Shown here in pieces: positions 33,290 through 43,369 of a stretch of DNA of 64,000 bases. The stretch is taken from the NCBI GenBank assembly GCA_012103475.1, contig WLWS01000004.1, positions 248,001 to 312,000 on the forward strand, read 5' to 3'. This stretch comes from Gammaproteobacteria bacterium. GTDB lineage: Bacteria; Pseudomonadota; Gammaproteobacteria; Eutrophobiales; Eutrophobiaceae. The first letter of the stretch is position 1, and each line of letters opens with the position of its first letter. A program made the position numbers and the translations under genes. The notes beneath the pieces are model-generated. The model was given only the letters and a program-made list of their open reading frames with translations, searched no databases and was not told the origin of the DNA.

Positions 33290-34573
33290 TCACTTGTCAA
33301 ATTGCTCCTCTTCTGTCGATCCGGTAAGTGCTGTCACGGATGATTGTCCGCCCTGAATAACCGTTGTGACGTCATCGAAGTAGCCTGCACCCACTTCCTG
33401 TTGGTGCGAAGCAAAAGTATAGCCACGATCACCCGCCGCAAACTCGGGTTCCTGCACCATCTCGACATAGGCCGTCATGCCTCTTTCCACATAGTTGTGA
33501 GCAAGGTCGAACATGTTGTACCACATGTTATGAATACCAGCTAGAGTGATAAACTGGTACTTGTAACCCATCGCACCAAGCTCTTTCTGAAACTTTGCGA
33601 TAGTGGCGTCATCAAGGTTTTTCTTCCAGTTAAAAGAAGGTGAACAATTATAAGATAGCAATTGTTCAGGATGATCCTTTTTAATGGCTTCAGCGAATTG
33701 CCTGGCTTCGTCAAGATCCGGTACGGCAGTCTCACACCAGAGTAAATCAGCATAAGGTGCATAGGCGAGGCCGCGAGATATTGCCTGATCGATGCCAGCA
33801 TTGGTTTCGTAGAACCCTTCCGGAGTTCTAGTGCCGGTAACAAATGGTTTGTCATAGTCGTCAACGTCAGAGGTCAGCAGGGATGCCGCATTAGCGTCCG
33901 TCCGGGCCAGAACGACAGTCGGCACACCCATGGTATCGGCAGCCAGACGCGCGGCTGTCAGTTTCTGTACGGCTTCCTGTGTCGGTACAAGTACTTTTCC
34001 ACCCATATGACCACATTTTTTAACCGAAGCTAGCTGGTCTTCAAAATGTACGCCTGAAGCGCCTGCTTCAATCATATTTTTCATCAGCTCATAGGCATTG
34101 AGAACACCGCCGAAACCGGCTTCGGCATCAGCAACAATCGGTGCAAAAAAATCAATATCGCCATTAGCTTTGGAGCACTGAATCTCATCCGCACGTTTAA
34201 AAGCATTATTTATGCGACGTACCATAGTAGGAACCGAGTCAACAGCGTAAAGCGATTGATCGGGATACATGGTTTCGCTGGTGTTACCGTCTGCGGCGAC
34301 CTGCCAGCCGGAGAGATAAATAGCCTTCACACCTGCCTTGACCTGCTGCACAGCCTGGCCACCGGTCAGGGCACCGAGACAATTAATATAGTCTTCTTCG
34401 TTTACCAGCTTCCACAGCTTTTCTGCACCACGACGGGCCAGAGTGTGTTCAATTTGGACGCTGCCACGCAATCTCACCACATCCGCAGCGGAATAATCTC
34501 TTTTAACATTCTTCCAGCGTGGGTTTTCCGCCCAGTCTTTTTCCAGTTTTTTTATTTCAGCATCATTCGCCAT
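33290..34573 (-). CDS. aceA: Isocitrate lyase
   Basis: This 427-residue enzyme is the first of the glyoxylate shunt, splitting isocitrate to succinate and glyoxylate for growth on acetate or fatty acids. The signature [14 protein letters not shown] (about 188-201) holds the catalytic cysteine; homologues have [34 protein letters not shown] and [11 protein letters not shown] are also conserved. The frame opens at 34630, but the ATG at 34573 has GGAG nine bases upstream and gives the family N-terminus. Malate synthase is not in the window. The gene diverges from a damaged LysR regulator gene that may once have controlled it. Confidence 0.95.
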   Translation of the reverse strand: MANDAEIKKLEKDWAENPRWKNVKRDYSAADVVRLRGSVQIEHTLARRGAEKLWKLVNEEDYINCLGALTGGQAVQQVKAGVKAIYLSGWQVAADGNTSETMYPDQSLYAVDSVPTMVRRINNAFKRADEIQCSKANGDIDFFAPIVADAEAGFGGVLNAYELMKNMIEAGASGVHFEDQLASVKKCGHMGGKVLVPTQEAVQKLTAARLAADTMGVPTVVLARTDANAASLLTSDVDDYDKPFVTGTRTPEGFYETNAGIDQAISRGLAYAPYADLLWCETAVPDLDEARQFAEAIKKDHPEQLLSYNCSPSFNWKKNLDDATIAKFQKELGAMGYKYQFITLAGIHNMWYNMFDLAHNYVERGMTAYVEMVQEPEFAAGDRGYTFASHQQEVGAGYFDDVTTVIQGGQSSVTALTGSTEEEQFDK

Positions 34574-34798
34574 GATCTTGTTCTCCAAAATTACTTGCCA
34601 TGCCCCATATCCAGCGCGTAGTTGATACACAAATCAATATGTTGCCCCGAGTGATCCGACTCCGCGCTGCAGCGTCATAACGAATCACAGCGGCAATTTA
34701 TCGTTGCAACGCACCATTTGACAAGTTAATTATTTCAATATTAAATATTAACTTTTTTAATGCTTAAATTTCCGGTCGGAAACACCCTGATATCAATA

Positions 34799-35558
34799 AT
34801 GCAGCGCCACTACTACAAACAGAACCGGCTGAAACAATTGCGCGCATTCTGCAACACAGCCCGATCGCGCAGCATGTCGAGAGCGGCAGAGCAAATGTTT
34901 CTCAGTCAGCCATCCGTTTCGCTTCTGATACAGGCTCTGGAAAAAGATCTGCAAAGTCGCTTATTCGAGAGGCAGGGTCCGAAGATTCAGCTTACGCACG
35001 AAGGTAAAATGCTGCTTGAGCTGGCCTTGCCTCTGGTAGAAGGTCTGGAAAGCCTTCCTGAAACCTTTCACGACCGCTGTAACAACACCGTCAGTGGCCT
35101 GTTGAACATTGCCGCCGGCGAATCGACCACGCTTTATTTGCTGCCAAAAATTGTTGACCATTTCTCCCGACTCTACCCGCAGATTCAGGTGAAACTGCAT
35201 AATGTGCCGGGTCGAGAAGGTCTGGCGATGGTCATGCGTGGCGACGTAGACATGGCCGTTGGCCCGATAACACAGATACCTGACGAAATATGGTATAGCC
35301 CAAAAGTATGTTGAACTTGATCTTGGAATATCCATTGTTACCAGTATCTGTCTGACTGGAAAGGAAAAACTGGCCCGAATACCGCTAAGAGAATATTTTC
35401 CTGAACGAAGTTACGGTCTGGTCCTGAGACACGGAAAATTCATCTCTCCGGCCTCCCGAAAGTTTATCGAACTGCTGGACAAGGATGCCTTTAATAATTT
35501 TCAACAGGGCACTTTTCCTAACAATAGCTTGTCCAATAAAAAGAGCACTCTGGAATAA
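34799..35558 (+). pseudogene. LysR-family (CysB-like) regulator, internally deleted
   Basis: A LysR regulator gene is broken in the effector domain. The first part (ATG at 34799; a start at 34760 is also possible) has the DNA-binding helix-turn-helix (LRAFCNTARSRSMSRAAEQM then SQPSVSLLIQALEKDL) and the start of the ligand domain, ending MAVGPITQIPDEIWYSPKVC and a stop at 35314. In another frame the family's C-terminus continues from about 35305: YVELDLGISIVTSICLTG, YFPERSYGLVLRHGKF, ASRKFIELL, to TAA at 35556-35558. The pieces that should lie between, roughly 55-65 residues, are gone, so an internal deletion and a frameshift coincide at about 35296-35312. It is divergent from aceA. Confidence 0.85.
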
Positions 35559-35673
35559 TCTGTGCAGCGATTCTCAGATAAGCCAAAGTCCTTATCAGGT
35601 GCCACACCTGAGGCACACTTTTGGGTATACTTACACAAGTCTACTAAAGTCGTAATTTATGGAGAAGAAAGTC

Positions 35674-35997
35674 ATGTCAGATGACACTGACAACCAGCAT
35701 GATGATAGCCTGGCACTACAGGAAGCCAAACCCAAGCTTAAACGCCCGCCGATGTTCAAAGTCATCCTCATCAACGATGACTATACACCCATGGAATTTG
35801 TGGTTCATATTCTTGAGGTATTTTTTTCAAGAGACAGAGAAGCCGCCACCAGAATCATGCTAGAGGTGCACACCAGTGGTAAAGGTGTGTGTGGAATTTA
35901 TACTCACGAAATCGCGGAGACCAAGGTATCGCAAGTTAATCTTTATGCACGAGAAAACCAGCACCCCCTTCTTTGTACGATGGAAAAAGCTTATTAA
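35674..35997 (+). CDS. clpS: ATP-dependent Clp protease adaptor ClpS
   Basis: This 107-residue adaptor delivers N-degron substrates to ClpAP. The folded core shows [20 protein letters not shown] (the substrate pocket), then [21 protein letters not shown], with the acidic disordered N-tail expected of the family. The ATG at 35674 is chosen over the earlier start at 35659 because GGAGAAGAAAG precedes it at a normal distance. clpA follows after 18 bp, the standard operon. Confidence 0.93.
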   Translation: MSDDTDNQHDDSLALQEAKPKLKRPPMFKVILINDDYTPMEFVVHILEVFFSRDREAATRIMLEVHTSGKGVCGIYTHEIAETKVSQVNLYARENQHPLLCTMEKAY

Positions 35998-36015
35998 TTA
36001 GGCGAGGAACGACTG

Positions 36016-38286
36016 ATGCTAGATAAAGAACTTGAACAAACGCTGAACGATTCTTTCCGTAAAACTCGTGAGCAGCGACATGAATTCATGACCGTTGAAC
36101 ATTTGCTACTGGCCCTGCTGGAAAACCGATCGGCTATAAAAGTGCTAAGAGCATGTGGCGCTAATCTCAATGCCCTGCACTCTGACTTAAGCAAGTTTAT
36201 AGAAGAGAATTCACCGCTATTACCCGAAGATGATGAACGCGAAACTCAACCAACACTGGGTTTTCAACGTGTCCTTCAACGTGCGGTTTTTCATGTGCAA
36301 TCGTCCGGTAAAAAGGAGGTAACCGGTGCCAATGTTATTGTCGCTATTTTCGGTGAAAGAGAATCACACGCCGCTTATTTTCTTAGTCAACAGAACATCG
36401 CCCGACTAGATGTGGTGAATTATATCTCACACGGCATCGCTAAAATTCCGGAAGATGAGCAGGATGAACACGATGAAGCGATTGCTGACGAAGAATCGTC
36501 ATCTGATGAAGCTGGCAACAATCCGCTTGAAGCCTACGCAGTCAACCTGAACGAACAGGCAGAACTTGGAAAAATTGATCCGCTTATCGGTCGTGATCAC
36601 GAAGTGCAACGTACTATTCAAATCCTGTGCAGACGGCGTAAAAACAATCCTTTGTATGTAGGTGAAGCGGGTGTCGGAAAAACAGCAATTGCAGAAGGCC
36701 TTGCTAAAAAAATCGTTGATGGCGACGTACCCGAAATTCTGCAGGACTGCACCATATACGCACTCGATCTCGGTGGTCTGTTAGCCGGCACGAAATATCG
36801 CGGAGATTTTGAAAAGCGCCTTAAAGGTGTCATCAACCAACTTAAAAAAACCGAAGGATCAATTCTTTTTATAGATGAAATTCACACCATCATCGGTGCC
36901 GGAGCCGCTTCGGGTGGGGTAATGGATGCATCCAATATCATCAAACCGGTTCTGTCTTCCGGCGATATGAAATGCATTGGTTCAACGACATATCAGGAAT
37001 ACCGAGGGATTTTTGAGAAAGATCGGGCCTTATCAAGACGCTTTCAGAAAATTGATGTAGAAGAACCGTCTATAGATGAGACCGTAAAAATACTACAGGG
37101 ATTAAAATCGCGCTTCGAAGAACATCATGAGGTCAAGTACACACAGCAGGCACTGCGTTCGGCTACAGAACTGACTGATCGCTATATGACTGATCGTCAT
37201 CTACCCGACAAGGCCATAGATATAATTGATGAAGCAGGCGCATCGCAACGTCTTCTCGCTCCTTCAAAACGAAAGAAAACAATTGGTGTTAATGATATTG
37301 AGAACATCGTAGCAAAAGTTGCGCGAATACCACCCAAAACGGTCAATTCCTCAGATAAAGGCGTCATGAAGAATCTTGAACGTAATCTGAAAATGGTCGT
37401 TTTTGGGCAGGATGAAGCAATTCAAACGCTCTCGACAGCGATTAAAACTGCCCGCTCCGGCCTCGGTAATCCGCAAACGCCAATCGGCGCGTTTTTGTTC
37501 GCAGGGCCAACCGGCGTCGGTAAAACCGAGGTGACCCGGCAGCTTGCCCTGACAATGGGTATTGAATTAATTCGCTTTGATATGTCCGAATACATGGAAC
37601 GACACACAGTCTCACGATTAATCGGAGCACCTCCGGGTTATGTCGGTTTTGATCAGGGCGGATTACTCACTGATGCGGTTAGTAAACAACCACATTCCGT
37701 ACTTTTACTTGATGAAATGGAGAAAGCCCATCCAGATGTGTTTAATTTACTTCTTCAGGTAATGGATCACGGTACGCTTACCGATACAAATGGACGTAAG
37801 GCGGATTTTCGCAACGTGATAATTATTATGACCACTAACGCAGGTGCAGACCGAATCAGTCGAGCTTCTGTCGGTTTCACGCCTCAGGATCACAGCTCGG
37901 ATGCGACAGAAGTGATTAAGCGTACATTCAGCCCTGAATTCCGCAATCGTCTCGATTCAATCATTGAATTTAACCCGCTGAATAGAAAAACTATTCTTAA
38001 TGTGGTGGATAAATTTCTGGTCGAATTGCAGGCTCAACTTGACGATAAAAAAGTCACTATGGATGTGGATGAAGATGCCAGGCAATGGCTGGCAACGCAC
38101 GGCTATGACAAAGTAATGGGCGCACGGCCAATGGCCCGTTTGATTCAGGATAAAATCAAAAGAGCACTGGCAGAAGAATTATTGTTTGGCAAACTCGAAC
38201 ATGGCGGCCATATTCTGGTTGGTACGGAAGCAGATGATTTAAATATTGTGGTGGAAGAAAAGGAACGGGAAAAAGAACTTCATTAA
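36016..38286 (+). CDS. clpA: Clp protease ATPase subunit ClpA
   Basis: This 756-residue AAA+ unfoldase feeds proteins to ClpP. An N-terminal Clp-N domain (1-145) is followed by an acidic linker. AAA domain 1 has Walker A GEAGVGKTAIAEG near 216 and Walker B ILFIDEIHTIIGAG. AAA domain 2 has Walker A FAGPTGVGKTEVTRQ near 497 and Walker B LLLDEMEKAHPDVFN. The C-terminal D2-small domain and an acidic tail complete it, matching the E. coli length of 758. It is downstream of clpS. A hairpin 9 bp beyond the stop can end the transcript. Confidence 0.96.
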   Translation: MLDKELEQTLNDSFRKTREQRHEFMTVEHLLLALLENRSAIKVLRACGANLNALHSDLSKFIEENSPLLPEDDERETQPTLGFQRVLQRAVFHVQSSGKKEVTGANVIVAIFGERESHAAYFLSQQNIARLDVVNYISHGIAKIPEDEQDEHDEAIADEESSSDEAGNNPLEAYAVNLNEQAELGKIDPLIGRDHEVQRTIQILCRRRKNNPLYVGEAGVGKTAIAEGLAKKIVDGDVPEILQDCTIYALDLGGLLAGTKYRGDFEKRLKGVINQLKKTEGSILFIDEIHTIIGAGAASGGVMDASNIIKPVLSSGDMKCIGSTTYQEYRGIFEKDRALSRRFQKIDVEEPSIDETVKILQGLKSRFEEHHEVKYTQQALRSATELTDRYMTDRHLPDKAIDIIDEAGASQRLLAPSKRKKTIGVNDIENIVAKVARIPPKTVNSSDKGVMKNLERNLKMVVFGQDEAIQTLSTAIKTARSGLGNPQTPIGAFLFAGPTGVGKTEVTRQLALTMGIELIRFDMSEYMERHTVSRLIGAPPGYVGFDQGGLLTDAVSKQPHSVLLLDEMEKAHPDVFNLLLQVMDHGTLTDTNGRKADFRNVIIIMTTNAGADRISRASVGFTPQDHSSDATEVIKRTFSPEFRNRLDSIIEFNPLNRKTILNVVDKFLVELQAQLDDKKVTMDVDEDARQWLATHGYDKVMGARPMARLIQDKIKRALAEELLFGKLEHGGHILVGTEADDLNIVVEEKEREKELH

Positions 38287-38289
38287 AGT

Positions 38290-39600
38290 TCAGACGAGAG
38301 TCTTCATCAAGACTCTCGATTTTCTCTGGTAGTTGTAAAGTTCCTTTTTCTCTACTGGTAAAGCTTCCAGCGTACTTTCAGCAAAGCCTTTCTCAATAAA
38401 CCAGTGCTCGGCCTGTGTGGTAAGCACAAAGATATTTTCAAGTTGACTGGCTTTTGCATGAGACTCCATGGTCGACAAAAGCTGCTCTCCCATAGCCTGC
38501 CCATGATATTCAGGATGGACGGCAAAGCAGGCCAGCTCAGCAGTTCTAACTGATGAAAATCGATGCAAAGCCGCACAGCCAATAATCACATTGTCCCGCA
38601 GCATTACTTGGAAGGATTCAATTTCAAGTTCGAGTTTTTCTCTGGAACGTTCCACCAGCACACCCTGTTTTTCAAGGGGCTCGATTAAGGCAAGTATCCC
38701 CGGAATATCCTCATTGGCAGCCTGACGCACTATGTCGTAAGAGCTTGCGCTAATCATCGTACCCGTACCATCACGACTGAATAGTTCCTGCAAGATTGCC
38801 CCACTCTGCTCCCTGTCTATTAGTTGCACTCTTTTAACACCCTGCTGACAGGCCTGACGTGCCGCATCGAGATAGTTCGATTCTTCAATTTCACCTTTTA
38901 CCAGTAAAGAATTGACTTCCGTATGCATCAATTGAGCAATAAGTTCATTGTTACAATCCAGCAGCCCACTGCCTTCAATAAGATAGATTAATTTATCCGC
39001 TTGCAGAGCCACCGCAAGATCAGCCGCCAGGCTGACTGAGTTCAAATTGAATACCTCGCCGGTAACCGAATAACCGAGTGGGGGAATCAAAACGATCTCA
39101 TTGTTATCCAGTTTTAATTGAATTGAATCATGGTCAACACTTCTGACTTTGCCGGTAAACTGATAGTCAACACCATCAACTATGCCTGCAGGTTTGGCAC
39201 TGACATAATTACCAGAACTGACAAGTAGTTTGGCATTCGACATTGGCGTATTGCCGATACCGAGAGAAAGACGCGCTTCAATTTCAACTCTCAACCTACC
39301 AGCAGCTGTTTTGACCAATTCCATGGTGTCGGCATCGGTAAGTCTGACGCCATGGTGAAAACTGGAGTCCTGCCCATTCTCATTCAGCCAGACTTCTATC
39401 GATTGACGCGCCCCGAAAACCAGTACCAGACGAATGCCAAGGCTATTTAACAAGGCAAGATCGTGAACCAGCTCGCTGAACTTGTCGCTATAAACCAGAG
39501 CGTCGTCAAACTGGACAACAAAGGTTTTACCCCGATGAACCCGAATATAGGGCGCTGCGGAGCGAAACCAGTGAATAAATTGTGAATCTGATTCGGTCAT
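38290..39600 (-). CDS. argA: N-acetylglutamate synthase (ArgA)
   Basis: This 436-residue enzyme makes N-acetylglutamate from glutamate and acetyl-CoA, the first step of arginine synthesis. An amino-acid-kinase-like regulatory domain (1-290) starts FIHWFRSAAPYIRVHRGKTF and includes LVLVFGARQSIE and VRLTDADTMELVK. A C-terminal GNAT domain (300-436) has ACFAVHPEYHGQAMGEQLL, the acetyl-CoA loop. The length matches E. coli ArgA (443), and feedback inhibition by arginine is expected from the domain layout. It is 9 bp after argE, same strand. Confidence 0.93.
   Translation of the reverse strand: MTESDSQFIHWFRSAAPYIRVHRGKTFVVQFDDALVYSDKFSELVHDLALLNSLGIRLVLVFGARQSIEVWLNENGQDSSFHHGVRLTDADTMELVKTAAGRLRVEIEARLSLGIGNTPMSNAKLLVSSGNYVSAKPAGIVDGVDYQFTGKVRSVDHDSIQLKLDNNEIVLIPPLGYSVTGEVFNLNSVSLAADLAVALQADKLIYLIEGSGLLDCNNELIAQLMHTEVNSLLVKGEIEESNYLDAARQACQQGVKRVQLIDREQSGAILQELFSRDGTGTMISASSYDIVRQAANEDIPGILALIEPLEKQGVLVERSREKLELEIESFQVMLRDNVIIGCAALHRFSSVRTAELACFAVHPEYHGQAMGEQLLSTMESHAKASQLENIFVLTTQAEHWFIEKGFAESTLEALPVEKKELYNYQRKSRVLMKTLV
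38295..38323. terminator. Bidirectional hairpin between clpA and argA
   Basis: CGAGAGTCTT-CATC-AAGACTCTCG is a perfect 10-bp stem followed on the plus strand by ATTTTC. It overlaps the last codons of argA, so it also serves as coding sequence. The T run is short, so the strength is uncertain. Confidence 0.65.
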
Positions 39601-39609
39601 AAGGTGAAC

Positions 39610-40761
39610 TCAATAACAGAAATGCTTGATCATCTTTTGCAAAATATCAATCATAGGATCGATTCTATCCATCACAATAAACTCGTTCGCCTGATGTGCC
39701 TGATCGATATCACCCGGTCCCATCACAACGGTGTCCATACCCATTGAATTTAAATACGGGCCCTCGGTTCCAAAGGCCACGGTGCCGGTCGGTTCCCCCG
39801 CCAGCTTCTCTGCCAGTTTGACAATTTCCGCATTTTCATCAGTCTGCATGGCATCCATTGCAGTAGGCCCCGCATCGAATTCGATCGTCAGGCCGCGTCC
39901 GTCAACGGACTGCATCACCGTGTGTCTAATGCCGGCCCGGTACTCATCTTTATTCATACCTGGTAACAATCTTAAATCTATTGTCATTTCACAATCGCCA
40001 CATATGCGATTCGGGTTATCACCTCCCTGAATACTGGCAAAATTCATAGTCGGAAACGGAACCTTGAAATTCGGGTTCTGTTGCTTCTGTTGTAACTTAT
40101 CGCGCCACGCCGATAGCCCGTTAATAACGCAATTCATTCCTTCAAGCGCATTTTTCCCCAGTGATGGATTACTGGAATGCCCGGATTGACCGGTCAGTTT
40201 GATTGTCTCTATCAGGATGCCCTTGTGCATATTGATCGGTTGCAGACCGGTAGGTTCACCGATTAGAGCATGGCGTCCAAAGGAACGCTCCGAATTAACC
40301 AGAGCCCTGGCGCCGGCCATAGTACTTTCTTCATCACAGGTCGCCAGTATAAATACAGGGTGTTTCAGTTTATCCAGATCAAATTTTTGCAGACTGGCCA
40401 GCACGATTGGAAAAAAACTTTTCATATCAGTACTGCCCAGACCATAAAGCTTGTTATCGATCTCACTCAACTTAAAAGGATCCTGATTCCAGAGTTGCTC
40501 ATCATAAGGCACGGTATCCGTGTGTCCGGAAAGTACCAGGCCACCGCTGCCCTCGCCGCGACAGGCAATCAGATTGAGCTTATCCGGATCACTGGAAACC
40601 TGCTGTAATTCACATGAAAAGCCAAGGTCGGAAAACCAGTTAGCGAGCATTTCCACCACTTCCCGATTGCTCTGGTTATGCAGGGGATCAATGCTGCTAA
40701 CCGATGGCGCTGCTATCAATCTGGAAAATGCTTCCATGAATGCGGGATTTGATGTTGTCAT
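39610..40761 (-). CDS. argE: Acetylornithine deacetylase (ArgE)
   Basis: This M20-family zinc hydrolase of 383 residues releases acetate from N-acetylornithine in arginine synthesis. Metal-binding blocks: VLSGHTDTVPYDEQLW (His, Asp), YGLGSTDMKSFFPI (bridging Asp) and LATCDEESTMAGARAL (catalytic Glu). The C-terminal GPGDIDQAHQANEF has the last His ligand. The start is the ATG at 40761; a TTG at 40782 would add seven residues. It is transcribed with argA, so the linear pathway's first and fifth steps lie together. It diverges from ilvD. Confidence 0.93.
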   Translation of the reverse strand: MTTSNPAFMEAFSRLIAAPSVSSIDPLHNQSNREVVEMLANWFSDLGFSCELQQVSSDPDKLNLIACRGEGSGGLVLSGHTDTVPYDEQLWNQDPFKLSEIDNKLYGLGSTDMKSFFPIVLASLQKFDLDKLKHPVFILATCDEESTMAGARALVNSERSFGRHALIGEPTGLQPINMHKGILIETIKLTGQSGHSSNPSLGKNALEGMNCVINGLSAWRDKLQQKQQNPNFKVPFPTMNFASIQGGDNPNRICGDCEMTIDLRLLPGMNKDEYRAGIRHTVMQSVDGRGLTIEFDAGPTAMDAMQTDENAEIVKLAEKLAGEPTGTVAFGTEGPYLNSMGMDTVVMGPGDIDQAHQANEFIVMDRIDPMIDILQKMIKHFCY

Positions 40762-40864
40762 TGCTTTATTGTTAATTTCCAACTGAAAAAATGGATACCC
40801 TGAGGTATTCTATCGCAGCTTGACCTAACAGGCCGCTGAATTAAAGAATTTTTATGGAATAATT

Positions 40865-42544
40865 ATGACAGACAAACTTAATCGTTACAGTTCACGTATT
40901 ACTCAGCCCAAATCTCAGGGCGCCTCTCAGGCCATGCTGTATGGCACTGGCATGACAGACGCTGATATGGATAAGGCTCAGGTGGGTATTTCCAGCGTCT
41001 GGTATGAAGGCAACACCTGCAACATGCACCTGCTTGATCTCGCCGCCAGGATTAAGGAAGGCGTCGAAGCCGCTGGTCTGGTCGGCATGCGTTTTAATAC
41101 GATTGGCGTCAGCGATGGCATTTCAATGGGTACCGACGGTATGAGTTATTCACTGCAATCCAGAGACCTGATAGCAGATTCAATCGAAACCGTCATGGGT
41201 GGACAATGGTACGACGCCAATATCTCCATTCCCGGTTGTGACAAAAATATGCCCGGGGTCGTTATGGCCATGGCTCGCCTGAACCGGCCTTCGCTAATGG
41301 TCTATGGGGGCACCATAAAACCCGGCCATATTCAGGAGAAAAAAATCGATATTATTTCCGCCTTTCAAAGCTATGGTGAATTCATCAGTGGCAGTATTAA
41401 TGATGAGGGCCGACGTGAAATAGTGAAGAAAGCCTGTCCGGGTGCCGGCGCCTGCGGTGGAATGTATACCGCAAATACCATGGCATCAGCGATTGAAGCT
41501 ATGGGTATGTCTTTACCTTACAGTTCTTCGACACCTGCTGTCGATCCACAGAAACTGGAAGAATGTTTCAATGTTGGTGCTGCCATAAAAAACTTGCTTG
41601 AACTTGATTTGAAGCCACGCGAGATAATGACGAGGCAGGCTTTTCAAAACGCAATGGTGTTGGTGACGGTACTTGGTGGCTCAACTAACGCCGTACTGCA
41701 CCTGCTTGCCATGGCACGTGCGGCTGAAGTAGAACTGTCTATTGACGACTTTCAGACGGTTAGTGATGCCAACCCGTTTCTGGCCGATCTGAAACCCAGT
41801 GGCCAATATGTCATGGAAGACCTGCATAATATTGGTGGTACACCTGCGGTGATGAAGTTTCTTCTGGAAAATGATCTCATTCACGGCGAGTGTATGACAG
41901 TAACGGGAAAAACCATTGCGGAAAATCTCGCTGACTTGCCCGGCCTGAGCGACGGACAGGCGATCATTATGCCCTTGGATAAACCCATTAAATCAAGTGG
42001 TCATATTCGAATTTTAAAAGGCAATCTCGCTCCCGGCGGTTCAGTGGCGAAAATTACCGGTAAAGAAGGCGAACACTTTTCCGGCCCGGCAAAGGTTTAC
42101 GATTCTGAAGAGGATATGCTGGCCGCACTTGAGAGAGACGACATAGAGAAAGGTGACGCAGTTGTTATCCGTTACGAAGGACCAAAGGGTGGTCCTGGCA
42201 TGCCGGAGATGCTTACGCCTACCTCTGCCGTTATCGGTGCCGGACTTGGAGACCATGTTGCTATGATTACCGACGGTCGTTTCTCCGGCGGCTCCCATGG
42301 ATTTATTATCGGTCATGTGGTTCCGGAGGCACAGGAAGGTGGTCCCATTGCTTTGATCAAATCCGGAGACAGAATAACCATTGACGCGGTTAATAATACT
42401 ATTGATGTAGATGTGGACGATGACGAAATGAGGCGGAGAAAAGCAGAATGGCAAATGCCGGCTTACAAGGCTAGCAGAGGCACCCTTTATAAATTTATCA
42501 AGAACGTAAAATCCGCCTCCGAGGGTTGCGTTACAGATGAATGA
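40865..42544 (+). CDS. ilvD: Dihydroxy-acid dehydratase
   Basis: This 559-residue iron-sulfur enzyme is of the IlvD/Edd family, in branched-chain amino-acid and pantothenate synthesis. Cluster ligands: GNTCNMH (C near 58), PGCDKNMPG (near 122) and [18 protein letters not shown] (near 194). The C-terminus [15 protein letters not shown] is the conserved substrate-binding block. The first bases after the divergent argE form its promoter region. The stop overlaps the next gene's ATG by 4 bp (ATGA). Confidence 0.96.
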   Translation: MTDKLNRYSSRITQPKSQGASQAMLYGTGMTDADMDKAQVGISSVWYEGNTCNMHLLDLAARIKEGVEAAGLVGMRFNTIGVSDGISMGTDGMSYSLQSRDLIADSIETVMGGQWYDANISIPGCDKNMPGVVMAMARLNRPSLMVYGGTIKPGHIQEKKIDIISAFQSYGEFISGSINDEGRREIVKKACPGAGACGGMYTANTMASAIEAMGMSLPYSSSTPAVDPQKLEECFNVGAAIKNLLELDLKPREIMTRQAFQNAMVLVTVLGGSTNAVLHLLAMARAAEVELSIDDFQTVSDANPFLADLKPSGQYVMEDLHNIGGTPAVMKFLLENDLIHGECMTVTGKTIAENLADLPGLSDGQAIIMPLDKPIKSSGHIRILKGNLAPGGSVAKITGKEGEHFSGPAKVYDSEEDMLAALERDDIEKGDAVVIRYEGPKGGPGMPEMLTPTSAVIGAGLGDHVAMITDGRFSGGSHGFIIGHVVPEAQEGGPIALIKSGDRITIDAVNNTIDVDVDDDEMRRRKAEWQMPAYKASRGTLYKFIKNVKSASEGCVTDE

Positions 42545-43347
42545 CTCGTGTGAATAGCCTTCGTCGTCGAATCGGCTGGCTGATTCACTGTTACAAAGCC
42601 GTATTTCGCAACTACCACTACCAACTGCTGCCGCTGTTTCCTATTCTGATTAAACCGGGAGATCTGGTAATTGATGTTGGCGCCCATGTCGGGCAGCTCT
42701 CAAAAATCTTTTCCCGGAATACAAGAGCAGGACTTGTTTTGTCGCTTGAACCGGCAAGCTATCCCTATTCGATTTTACAGATTGTAAAGTTCCTGCACAA
42801 ACTCTCCATAGTTAAGACGATCAAGATGGGTATAAGTGTAAAACAGGGAGAAGCCTCTCTGCATACACCTGTGAAGAGCAGCGGTGTTGTCCGGTTTGGC
42901 TTGTCACAAATCAATAATGATGGGTCCGATGACAACGGGAATACCGTTTTAAAAGAAACTATATCCGTTACCACCATTGATAAACTGACCAAACAATTTG
43001 CCCACGACTATACGTTGTCATTAATAAAAGCTGATATTGAAGGTTATGAATATCAAATGTTGTGCGGCGCTGAACACTCCATCGAGCAACACAAACCATC
43101 TCTGTTGATCGAAATTTCAGTCAACCGGAATGAAATACTCGAATTCCTCTGGCAGCGTGATTATCTTGTTTTTGGCTTGCTGAACTATTCTGGTAAAAGT
43201 CATGAAAAACTGGAATTGATCAGGATAGCAGACATTGATTCAAAACAGATTCGTAATGTTCTGGCGGTACATAGTTCGAAAAAAGACTTGTTGGACTCTC
43301 TTTATGACAATTTTCCTGTTCATGAAGAGCCATCAGAAGCACCTTGA
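42541..43347 (+). CDS. FkbM-family SAM-dependent methyltransferase
   Basis: This 268-residue methyltransferase is of the FkbM family, which usually methylates sugar hydroxyls of polysaccharides or glycolipids. The SAM site is [18 protein letters not shown] near residue 40, with SLEPA as the acidic loop. The family core TIDKLTKQF and [18 protein letters not shown] follows near 160. No membrane helix is seen. It is translationally coupled to ilvD by a 4-bp overlap, an unusual partner, so shared control may reflect location rather than pathway. The acceptor is unknown. Confidence 0.85.
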   Translation: MTRVNSLRRRIGWLIHCYKAVFRNYHYQLLPLFPILIKPGDLVIDVGAHVGQLSKIFSRNTRAGLVLSLEPASYPYSILQIVKFLHKLSIVKTIKMGISVKQGEASLHTPVKSSGVVRFGLSQINNDGSDDNGNTVLKETISVTTIDKLTKQFAHDYTLSLIKADIEGYEYQMLCGAEHSIEQHKPSLLIEISVNRNEILEFLWQRDYLVFGLLNYSGKSHEKLELIRIADIDSKQIRNVLAVHSSKKDLLDSLYDNFPVHEEPSEAP

Positions 43348-43369
43348 ACCCAGAGTCCCTACTTAGTCT

